6,556 bases of DNA from CAYTPE01 sp964439885. GTDB lineage: Bacteria > Patescibacteriota > Patescibacteriia > Magasanikbacterales > GWA2-37-8. The stretch lies in assembly GCA_964439885.1 (NCBI GenBank), contig CAYTPE010000064.1:1-6556 (forward strand). The letters are read 5' to 3'. The notes beneath the pieces are model-generated. The model was not told the DNA's origin and did no database searches. It saw only the letters and a program-made list of their open reading frames with translations. Position 1 is the first letter of the stretch, and each line of letters starts with the position of its first letter. Made by a program: the position numbers and the translations under genes. Positions 1-5,800 of this stretch are shown here, piece by piece.

Positions 1-777
1 GCCATCATAGCTCCGCACACCTCTGCGCCACATGAGCACGGCTACAAAAAGTAAAATACCGATCCACAGTGACTCCATAGCGAAGCCATGAATAATATCG
101 CTTGAAGAAAGCTTTTCTAAAAATAGTTGTGAGGGAAAATAAAACGTGTAGAGGAACGGCATGTAGCCGCTGATTTCTTGTAGTATCCTAGGAAAAAAGA
201 TAAGCGGCGCGATCTGGCCGGAAAATACAATCGTCATCATTTCAAATGTTTGCCTGAGAGCTCCGTTTTCACCCATCCAAAAACAAGCAAACCCGACGAT
301 AAATTGTATGAGAATCGAAATAGCAAGCGAAAGCACGGCAGACGCGGCAAAAAGCGCACCATTCGTAAAGTGAGGGACGCGAAAATAGTTAGGAAGCGCG
401 AAGTGAACAAGGCAGAGCAGAGCGATAGAGACCCCGACAAACAGCATGCGATACGTGACCTCTTGCACTGTGCGAAATACAAAGTACGAAAGCGGTTTAC
501 ACAAACGGTTATTCAAATCACCTCGCAGTATATCGCGCTTAATATGGTCAGAGAAATGCGCGGTGGCGGTAGTACTGATAAACGCTATGATAAGGTAGTA
601 GGTAACAATGTCAGCTCGATCGAAGTTAAGCACGTTAGTTCGACTTGCATACACAGCGATCCAAATAAAAGGAAATATAATGAAGTCGATTATGTCAGTA
701 AGAAACCAATTAAAAACTCTAAAGGGGTAGGCGATATGCTGCACTGTCCATAGCTTAAAAAGGTATCGATATCTCAT
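1..777 (-). CDS. ABC-2 family transporter permease (ABC2_membrane_6-like), 3' end cut by window edge
   Basis: The minus-strand frame is open from the ATG at 777 to base 1, giving 259 codons with no stop. Probable membrane permease of an ABC exporter. Hydrophobic segments lie at about residues 22-44, 55-72, 109-128, 140-168, 178-197 and 233-250. Family-like features are a cytoplasmic ILRGDLNNRLCKPLSYF stretch (83-99; family pattern G-x-L-x-x-x-L-x-x-P-x-S-Y), then SGQIAPLIFFPRILQEI (186-202), MPFLYTFYFPSQLFLEKL (206-223), and a C-terminal TM ending in WRRGVRSYDG. Members usually stop a few residues after a similar RRG-x-R-x-Y tail, so only a short end is probably missing. The start is chosen because its ATG overlaps the upstream gene's stop (ATGA, 774-777), implying translational coupling. 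The ATPase, and often a second permease, would be expected beyond the left edge; neither is visible. Substrate unknown. Confidence is high for membrane protein, good for family. Confidence 0.85.
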   Translation of the reverse strand, partial: MRYRYLFKLWTVQHIAYPFRVFNWFLTDIIDFIIFPFIWIAVYASRTNVLNFDRADIVTYYLIIAFISTTATAHFSDHIKRDILRGDLNNRLCKPLSYFVFRTVQEVTYRMLFVGVSIALLCLVHFALPNYFRVPHFTNGALFAASAVLSLAISILIQFIVGFACFWMGENGALRQTFEMMTIVFSGQIAPLIFFPRILQEISGYMPFLYTFYFPSQLFLEKLSSSDIIHGFAMESLWIGILLFVAVLMWRRGVRSYDG

Positions 778-2270
778 ACATCTATCGAAAGCATCAAAAG
801 TAGGTAGCCGATACCGAGTGGATGGTTGAGGTATGGGGTAAACATGTGTGTCGCAAACAGCGCAACCGCACCCGTTAAAAGGCCAAGCGATAAAAATTTT
901 TGTTTCGCGTCTGTACTTTTTAAGTACACGAGGCGAGTCTTTAGTAGAGCGAACAGAAAAACCATATATATAGCAAGGCCAAGAGTTCCAATCTTAGTAA
1001 TGATATCAAGATAGCCCCACTCAAAGGCATAGGTGGTGTACCAGCCTTCTGGGTTAGAAGTGTTTTTGACACGAGGATCGTCAGTTTGATATGTCACGGT
1101 GGTGCCAAAACCTGAACCAATGATTGGATGTTGGAGAACGCGCGCTGTAAGAGGGGGAAGAAGCTTCCAGCGACTACTCAGCGCCGGCTCATGTTTGGTA
1201 GTCGCTCTTGAGCTTAGTGTCGCTGCCCCGGCCACCGTTGCTATTGTATAGCCGACGGTAAATACACAGATACAACAAACAATGTACAAACCAATGTGTC
1301 GCCAGGAAACAGAAAGAAAGTTATATTTTTTTGATGCAACTTGAAAACCAAGAAAAGCGAAAAAAACTATACCGGTGATGACTCCAGCAAACCAGAAACT
1401 ACGGGAGAGGGACATGAGGATAGTGGCGAGGGAGAGTGAAGCGAGGGTGAGATATGAGATAAGAGATACGCAATACGATTTCTTTTGAATACAATACAGT
1501 ATAAGAGCCACAAAGATAAAAAATCCCACAAGTTCAAAAATGTGCGATTGAAAAAAAACACGCACATACCCTCCGCGATCGAAGGTAACAATTTCTCCTA
1601 CCCGTGTGTCCCGAATCCATTTGTAAATAAATTCGAGCGTGTTGTGTGAAAAAATTTGTTTGGAAAAAAAATACCAGGCGAATGCAGTTTTAAGCGTGGT
1701 CGTAATGAGTGCGGCAGCCAAAAGATTCAGTCCGTTTTTGACTCCAGTAGGTTGACTTTGACTTTCTGATCCAACGAGCGACTTGTAAACCTGCCAGGCG
1801 GGTAAAAAGAGAAGCCAGTAGAGATAGGCGTTGCTGTCACTAAAGATGTGTGTAATAGTGTTATGATGCGCGAATCCAGAAATAACACCGAGCACCCAGA
1901 CGATCATGAAGGCAGCAAATAACTGTACGACGCATGAGGTTGTAAGCTGCTCTTTCCAATAGCTCCACTTGAAATATTTGATAAGCCAGACCAATAGCAC
2001 GACTGAGAATATCCCCATCCGAATTGGTATGTGCGAACCGTGACGCTCAAGCGAAAAAAGATAACCTTGGGAGCCGATAAACAGCTCGCCAAACGCTACA
2101 AGAAGCCCGTTTCCCAGATTTCTCCACGTCACTATAAACGCTACAATGCATATGACGCCAAAACACGCGCTGGTGAGTAGGGGGTGGTTGAAGGTCAAAA
2201 AAGAGGCGAGTTCCACTATCGCAATATACGCAATAAACTTTGCAACTACTCTCCATCTCAAAAAATCCAT
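774..2270 (-). CDS. O-antigen ligase/polymerase-like polytopic membrane protein (Wzy_C-type)
   Basis: The 498-residue protein has about 12-14 hydrophobic segments, beginning near residues 10-28, 32-49, 82-99, 112-132, 180-201, 242-261, 268-287, 291-310 and 322-345, then a polar loop (about 350-420) and C-terminal segments at 424-446, 459-476 and 478-495. The loop carries the feature typical of the O-antigen ligase family, RVLQHPIIGSGFG (377-389), followed by DDPR (397-400) and EWGYLDIITKIGTLGL (417-432), the usual loop followed by a TM helix. An LSRSFWF motif (288-294) precedes it. Such proteins join or polymerise lipid-linked glycans at the outer face of the cytoplasmic membrane. Which glycan is used, and whether it ligates or polymerises, cannot be told from sequence. 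The ATG at 2270 has GAGGA 11 bases upstream. The stop overlaps the next gene's start by 4 bases, suggesting coupled expression with the ABC-2 permease. Confidence 0.8.
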   Translation of the reverse strand: MDFLRWRVVAKFIAYIAIVELASFLTFNHPLLTSACFGVICIVAFIVTWRNLGNGLLVAFGELFIGSQGYLFSLERHGSHIPIRMGIFSVVLLVWLIKYFKWSYWKEQLTTSCVVQLFAAFMIVWVLGVISGFAHHNTITHIFSDSNAYLYWLLFLPAWQVYKSLVGSESQSQPTGVKNGLNLLAAALITTTLKTAFAWYFFSKQIFSHNTLEFIYKWIRDTRVGEIVTFDRGGYVRVFFQSHIFELVGFFIFVALILYCIQKKSYCVSLISYLTLASLSLATILMSLSRSFWFAGVITGIVFFAFLGFQVASKKYNFLSVSWRHIGLYIVCCICVFTVGYTIATVAGAATLSSRATTKHEPALSSRWKLLPPLTARVLQHPIIGSGFGTTVTYQTDDPRVKNTSNPEGWYTTYAFEWGYLDIITKIGTLGLAIYMVFLFALLKTRLVYLKSTDAKQKFLSLGLLTGAVALFATHMFTPYLNHPLGIGYLLLMLSIDV

Positions 2271-2281
2271 ACATTCTTTAT

Positions 2282-2286
2282 TCCTC
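2282..2286 (-). promoter_or_regulatory. Probable ribosome binding site (GAGGA) of the O-antigen-ligase-like gene
   Basis: On the minus strand GAGGA ends 11 bases before the ATG at 2270. The spacing is slightly long. It is the only Shine-Dalgarno-like word in the 59-base gap and supports this start over the out-of-frame ATG at 2274. Confidence 0.45.
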
Positions 2287-2294
2287 GTTCTTTA

Positions 2295-2312
2295 CCTGCC
2301 TGCGCAGGCAGG
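2295..2312. repeat. Perfect 18-nt palindrome CCTGCCTGCGCAGGCAGG between fmt and the ligase-like gene
   Basis: Each 9-base half is the exact reverse complement of the other (centre between 2303 and 2304). As RNA it can fold into a 7-bp G+C-rich stem with a GCGC tetraloop. It lies 17 bases after the fmt stop. It is much richer in G+C than the bases around it. No U-tract follows on the minus strand (the next bases are TAAAGAACG), so it is not a standard intrinsic terminator. From memory, near-identical palindromes are scattered in many CPR genomes; this was not checked. Confidence 0.8.
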
Positions 2313-2329
2313 CTCTTAATTCCTTTCTT

Positions 2330-3292
2330 TCACTTACCTAACACCACCGTATCGAAATTCTTATACCCGTTGATAAATGTGTGCGCGTCCATTGGTTTTT
2401 TGCCTTCGAGCTGAAGTTCATCGATTTCTATTGAACCAGCGTAGCAACGCACAATAATTTTGTTGTTTAAAACGATGACTTTCCCAGAAGAATTGTTAAA
2501 TTGTTGAATTGTTAAATTGTTTTCTCGGTAGTCACATTTTTTGATTTTCAGCAATTTTAATCTTTTACCATTCCATGTCGTCCAAATACCAGGCCAGGGC
2601 GTGAAGGCGCGGTACATGTTGTAAATTTCTTGCGCGGATTTATTCCAGTCAATTTTACCATCATCGCGCGACAGCATTGTGCAGATGGTGGCGGCATCAT
2701 GATTTTGTTCAGTTGGTTTCATTTTCCCATCAACATAGTCAGGAATGATTTTCAAAAGTAACGGCGTAGCGTCGGCAAGCAGTTTTTCGGTTAGTACTGG
2801 TGTGGTATCATCCGGGTCGATAGTCATTTTGGTTTGGGCGAGTATCGGACCATGATCCATTTTTGCGTCGAGGAGCATAATGCTCACACCGGTTTCGGTT
2901 TCGCCGTTCAGAAGCGCGCTCTGTATCGGTGTGGGGCCGCGATATTTGGGGAGTAGGGAAGGATGAATGTTGATACTGCCGTAGGTGGGAATGTCGAGGA
3001 TTGCCTGGGGAATAATTAAGCCGTAAGCAAAAACCAAAAAGAGATCAATACTGTTAATTGCTAACTGTTCATTGTTAAGGTCAAAATTTTTGAGTGTTTC
3101 AGGTTCAAGTACTTTTATTTCCAACCTTTCTGCGGTGACTTTGACTGGTGACGGCGTTACCATCAAATTACGGCCAACCGGTTTGGATGGTTGGGTAATC
3201 ACTGCAGCAACGTGAAAACCCTCGGTGGTGGCGAGGGTTTCTAATACCTGTGCGGATGGCTGACTGGTGCCGAAGTAGACAATGTGTATCAT
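2330..3292 (-). CDS. fmt: Methionyl-tRNA formyltransferase
   Basis: Transfers a formyl group from 10-formyl-tetrahydrofolate to the amino group of Met-tRNA(fMet) for translation initiation, in the cytoplasm. The 320 residues match the usual length (about 310-320). The N-terminal Rossmann-like domain starts MIHIVYFGTSQPS and has the cofactor/catalytic segment NIHPSLLPKYRG (108-119), then GETETGVSIM (130-139) and MDHGP (145-149). The catalytic triad is intact: Asn108, His110, Asp146, matching N106, H108 and D144 of E. coli. The C-terminal OB-like domain (about 207-320) includes WPGIWT (233-238) and ends ELQLEGKKPMDAHTFINGY. The ATG at 3292 is one base after the def stop, with AAAGG 5 bases upstream and a stronger GGGAGGAG about 18 bases upstream, inside def. 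Two low-complexity words lie in frame: residues 73-81 (NNEQLAINS) and 258-267 (NNLTIQQFNN), both in expected surface loops, so activity is probably kept. Confidence 0.97.
   Translation of the reverse strand: MIHIVYFGTSQPSAQVLETLATTEGFHVAAVITQPSKPVGRNLMVTPSPVKVTAERLEIKVLEPETLKNFDLNNEQLAINSIDLFLVFAYGLIIPQAILDIPTYGSINIHPSLLPKYRGPTPIQSALLNGETETGVSIMLLDAKMDHGPILAQTKMTIDPDDTTPVLTEKLLADATPLLLKIIPDYVDGKMKPTEQNHDAATICTMLSRDDGKIDWNKSAQEIYNMYRAFTPWPGIWTTWNGKRLKLLKIKKCDYRENNLTIQQFNNSSGKVIVLNNKIIVRCYAGSIEIDELQLEGKKPMDAHTFINGYKNFDTVVLGK
2491..2522. repeat. Four tandem copies of an 8-nt AATTGTTN word inside fmt
   Basis: The stretch reads as AATTGTTA, AATTGTTG, AATTGTTA, AATTGTTT without gaps; equivalently two 16-nt units differing at one base. 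On the coding strand it gives residues 258-267 of Fmt (NNLTIQQFNN), between two beta-strand-like segments of the C-terminal domain where homologues have a variable loop. Four 8-nt copies make 32 nt, not a multiple of three, so the frame must have been restored by flanking bases. Confidence 0.8.
3050..3078. repeat. Low-complexity word coding NNEQLAINS inside fmt
   Basis: The coding strand contains AACAATGAACAGTTAGCAAT followed by TAACAG, an AAC/TTA-rich imperfect repeat of AACAGTTA/AACAATTA-like units. It encodes Fmt residues 73-81, just before the conserved IDLFLVFAYG strand. In usual Fmt proteins this place holds a charged helix with no such composition. From memory, the phrase NEQL-x-x-NNEQL recurs across unrelated CPR proteins; not verified here. 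Confidence 0.5.
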
Positions 3293-3293
3293 A

Positions 3294-3791
3294 TTAACCT
3301 TTCGTTGTTTTCTCCTCCCGATGAAAATCCTTGGCTTTTTCGACGTATAAATGCCCGTTCAGATGGTCGCATTCGTGCTGAATAATGCGCGCGAAAAAAT
3401 CTTTGGCTTCGAACTCGATATGTTCGCCTTTTTTTGTGTAGCCCTTCACTCGGATATGTGTGTAGCGTTTAATCTTGCCGTACAGGCCAGGGATAGAAAG
3501 ACATCCTTCTTCGTCCCATTCTTGGTGGTTAGAAACTTTTTCCCAGCTCGGATTAATCATCACTAAATCTTCCCGTTGGTTCAGCTGGTTATAATTTTTT
3601 ACCAGTGTAAAAATTTGCGCGTCTACACCCACCTGGTTGGCGGCGAGGCCCACGCCATCTTTCACATACATTGTTTCAATCATGTCCTTGAAGAATTTCT
3701 GCATTTCTCGGGAGGTAATTTTTACAACGTCAACATCTTGCAGACGGTGGTGCAAAAGCTCGTGGGGTTCCATTGTGATGGGGAAGACCAT
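3294..3791 (-). CDS. def: Peptide deformylase
   Basis: Metalloenzyme that removes the formyl group from the N-terminal methionine of new proteins, in the cytoplasm at the ribosome exit. The 165 residues match the usual length. All three family motifs are present: GVGLAANQVG (46-55; GxGLAAxQ), EGCLS (95-99) and QHECDHLNG (138-146; HExxH). The metal ligands are Cys97, His139 and His143, with catalytic Glu140 and Gln53, all intact. The ATG at 3791 aligns with the family start (MVFPITMEPHELL, compare the usual ILPI-V-x-x-P-x-x-x-L). There is no clear Shine-Dalgarno before it: the AGGAG words at 3801-3812 are on the opposite strand, and only a weak GTGGT lies close. It follows priA after a 68-base repeat-filled gap and precedes fmt by one base, the order also seen in Bacillus subtilis. 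Confidence 0.97.
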   Translation of the reverse strand: MVFPITMEPHELLHHRLQDVDVVKITSREMQKFFKDMIETMYVKDGVGLAANQVGVDAQIFTLVKNYNQLNQREDLVMINPSWEKVSNHQEWDEEGCLSIPGLYGKIKRYTHIRVKGYTKKGEHIEFEAKDFFARIIQHECDHLNGHLYVEKAKDFHREEKTTKG

Positions 3792-3800
3792 ATACCACTA

Positions 3801-3869
3801 AGGAGTTAGGAGTTAGCTTGTTGCTGGTAGGCACTTTTCTACAAGCTACTACCTACAAGCTACCAGCTC
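3801..3869. repeat. Repeat cluster filling the priA-def gap and the end of priA
   Basis: On the plus strand there are two tandem AGGAGTT copies (3801-3807, 3808-3814), then AGCTTGT (3815-3821), GCTGGTAG (3823-3830), and two direct copies of CTACAAGCTAC (3839-3849, 3853-3863) with a 14-nt period, ending in CTACCAGCTC (3860-3869). GCTGGTAG and CTACCAGC (3860-3867) are a perfect 8-bp inverted repeat with a 29-base loop; AGCTTGT can instead pair with either ACAAGCT (3841-3847 or 3855-3861). In the transcript this gives competing hairpins just upstream of def. No U-tract follows, so a terminator is not supported. The cluster runs over the priA stop codon (3860-3862). Confidence 0.75.
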
Positions 3870-5797
3870 AATAGATTAATAGGGTTCAAATCTACTTTCC
3901 AGTTATCCGGCACCTGTTTCAGTATCTCTCGAATATCTCGTTTGTAATGGCTATAGGGAACTTTAATAATTATAACTTGCCAGTGCTTTTTTTGATGATA
4001 AGATGGGTTGGTGGCAAGGGGCGGCGTTATTGTACAACCGGCTATATTTTTGGTCAATACAGCCAATTTTCTATATAGCTCGGTCGCTAGCTGCTCTGCT
4101 GTCTGTTCAGTTGCGTGGCCGTAGCATAGCTTTATCAGGTAGTTGAATGGTGGGTATCCAAATACGCGCCGCTGTTTAAGTTCTGAGTCGTAAAAAACCT
4201 CTGGGTTCGATATATTCTGGAATAGGGGATGTTCTACATGTTTAGTTTGAATGTAGAGACAGGAAGTTGGTTGGAGGCGGTAATAAGCGTCGTTTATTTT
4301 TTGCCACAAATCTTCCGTTGCTTTGTATTCGGGAATAAATAGTGCTGCGTCTGGATCCACAAAAACCATTGTCGCTACTTTCTGCCACGGTATCAGTGGC
4401 CACCCACGCTCTGTGGTGATGATAATGGCTGTGTCAACCGACTTCATGTGGAGTATATTTTCCGACTCAAGTTCGACATCACTGTCGATTCTAAAAACGG
4501 GCAAGCCAGAAGGAACAATTTTTTTCACCTCTTTTTCGAGCTGTTCCGTGCCTGTACCATACACCGAAATGCGCGTACTGCCACATTTTTCACAGACAAG
4601 TACCATCGGCTCGTGCGTTTTACAAAAATGACACTCAAGGCGATTATTCTTGTGATGATAGGTAAGCGTTCGCGCGCATGCGCGGCACTTCAGAACATAC
4701 AAACAATCGCGGCAGCTTATATATCCACCGCTGCCGCGGCGGTTGAGAAAAAGAAACACATATCCGTCGGTGTGGTTTTCGATGAGTGTCGTTATGTCAT
4801 GCGAGAGTCCGGTGGCGTTGCCGCTACGCGTTTCACCTGCCATGTCAATGATTGAAATTGCACTTTGAGGCCCTGTTGTCCTGAGGGTAACACTCGATGG
4901 TTTTTTGTCCACTTCCCCGTTTGTGATAGCACTCCTCCCGACGTAAACTCCATGTTTCGCAAAATAATAACTTTCAACACTGGGGGTGTGAGTTAGGAGG
5001 CTCAGTTCAGCTCCATGATGTTTCGCTAAATACAAAGCCGCTTCACGCGCGTGAAAACGTGGTGCCATATCAGAGCTTTTATGAGCACTGTTACCTTCGT
5101 CATCTACCACTACACGCGCTAAGTTGTTGAACGAAAGAAAAAGAGCGCGGCGTGTTCCGACAATTATGCGTTTCTCTCCGGTCCAGACATCGAACCATCG
5201 TTCAAAGAGTTCTTTGTCAGTAAGGTCGCTGGTAATGGAAGCAGCTTGTAGTTTGTGGCTTGTAGGAAGTAGGCCAATGAGAGGTTCGATGTCGACAATT
5301 TCTGGGACAATGATGAGTGTCTGGCCAAGCGGCGCAATCCCATCCTTGAGAAAGTTTTGTTTTTCCTTGTTATTTTTATAAATAAACAACGAAGGCTTCG
5401 AAAATTTTCGTTCACTCGAAGCGGAGTGGCTCATAGTCGGTTCTCCGGTGCTCTGTATTTTTGCCAACTTTCGTTTTTGTAGCGGCGGAAGATTGCTTTG
5501 TATTAAAAAACCCGGTGAGACTCGGTATAGCTCGGACATTTCTTGAAGGAAATTCATGTGCTCCGCGCTCAGCAAAGGGCGAGAGAACACAATGCCCTTT
5601 ATGGCTTTGACAGCGCTGACTGGTATGGACGGCTTACCAGAAAGTGATTGAACCACTGCGAACATTTCGGCTCCGCGAAAGGGAACCGTGACGAGTTGGC
5701 CGGCAGCGATCGCTCCCTCAAGTTCTTTGGGTACCGCGTAATCAAAAAAAGGAAGACTGAGTGGTGTCCTCCAGGTTGGAATCACCTGCGCGAACAT
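3860..5797 (-). CDS. priA: PriA-family primosomal protein N' with degenerate helicase motifs
   Basis: The PriA fold is recognisable in order: N-terminal 3'-DNA-binding domain (1-105; LPFFDYAVP, GQLVTVPFRG), motif Ia (LIIVPEI, 161-167), GTRRALF (214-220), PRFHARE (246-252), TPSVES (271-276), FLNRRGSGGYISCRDC (350-365), eight zinc cysteines in pairs 362/365, 371/374, 389/392 and 402/405, GTGTEQLEKEV (414-424), and C-terminal RRVFGYPPFNYL (543-554). Position before def-fmt fits. However, the ATPase signatures are gone: the Walker A region reads LFIYKNNKEKQNF (137-149) with no GxGKT, DEEH is DDEG (232-235), motif III GSATPS is LTHTPS, motif V (AKGHDFP) is ERGWPLIP (463-470), and the QxxGRAGR region (about 500-512) is NDAYYRLQPTSC. 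At 645 residues it is shorter than E. coli PriA (732). The frame is intact with no internal stop. It is probably a DNA- or primosome-binding scaffold without helicase activity (inference). The start is 3 bases after the upstream stop. Confidence 0.9.
   Translation of the reverse strand: MFAQVIPTWRTPLSLPFFDYAVPKELEGAIAAGQLVTVPFRGAEMFAVVQSLSGKPSIPVSAVKAIKGIVFSRPLLSAEHMNFLQEMSELYRVSPGFLIQSNLPPLQKRKLAKIQSTGEPTMSHSASSERKFSKPSLFIYKNNKEKQNFLKDGIAPLGQTLIIVPEIVDIEPLIGLLPTSHKLQAASITSDLTDKELFERWFDVWTGEKRIIVGTRRALFLSFNNLARVVVDDEGNSAHKSSDMAPRFHAREAALYLAKHHGAELSLLTHTPSVESYYFAKHGVYVGRSAITNGEVDKKPSSVTLRTTGPQSAISIIDMAGETRSGNATGLSHDITTLIENHTDGYVFLFLNRRGSGGYISCRDCLYVLKCRACARTLTYHHKNNRLECHFCKTHEPMVLVCEKCGSTRISVYGTGTEQLEKEVKKIVPSGLPVFRIDSDVELESENILHMKSVDTAIIITTERGWPLIPWQKVATMVFVDPDAALFIPEYKATEDLWQKINDAYYRLQPTSCLYIQTKHVEHPLFQNISNPEVFYDSELKQRRVFGYPPFNYLIKLCYGHATEQTAEQLATELYRKLAVLTKNIAGCTITPPLATNPSYHQKKHWQVIIIKVPYSHYKRDIREILKQVPDNWKVDLNPINLLSW
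5237..5273. repeat. 14-nt periodic AGCTTGTAG word inside priA
   Basis: On the plus strand AGCTTGTAGTTTGT (5243-5256) is followed directly by GGCTTGTAGGAAGT (5257-5270), sharing GCTTGTAG and the final GT. It is the same word, with the same 14-nt spacing, as in the priA-def gap (there CTACAAGCTAC on the plus strand, so opposite orientation). It codes PriA residues 177-187 (LPTSHKLQAAS), right after motif Ia, in a variable stretch of the helicase domain. Confidence 0.65.
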
Positions 5798-5800
5798 ACG

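Noticed and set aside
237..482. Minus-strand ORF of 81 residues
   Set aside because: It lies in another frame of the permease gene and has only composition-driven hydrophobicity.
250..753. Plus-strand ORF of 167 residues, rich in Arg and Lys
   Set aside because: It is the antisense of the ABC-2 permease, which has family motifs, TM segments and a coupled start; the plus-strand protein has no recognisable motif.
912..928. Inverted repeat TGTACTT-TTT-AAGTACA, a possible terminator or operator
   Set aside because: It is inside the ligase-like coding sequence (LVYLK region), is A+T-rich, and has no U-tract or promoter context.
2295..2312. Intrinsic terminator after fmt
   Set aside because: The stem is strong, but neither strand has a following run of U, so termination is not supported.
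3801..3814. AGGAG words as the Shine-Dalgarno of def
   Set aside because: They are on the plus strand, whereas def is on the minus strand; the def mRNA carries CTCCT there.
4448..4855. Plus-strand ORFs opposite priA (4323-4631, 4448-4855, 5124-5381)
   Set aside because: The minus-strand frame carries all eight zinc cysteines and PriA motifs; the plus-strand products show no family features.
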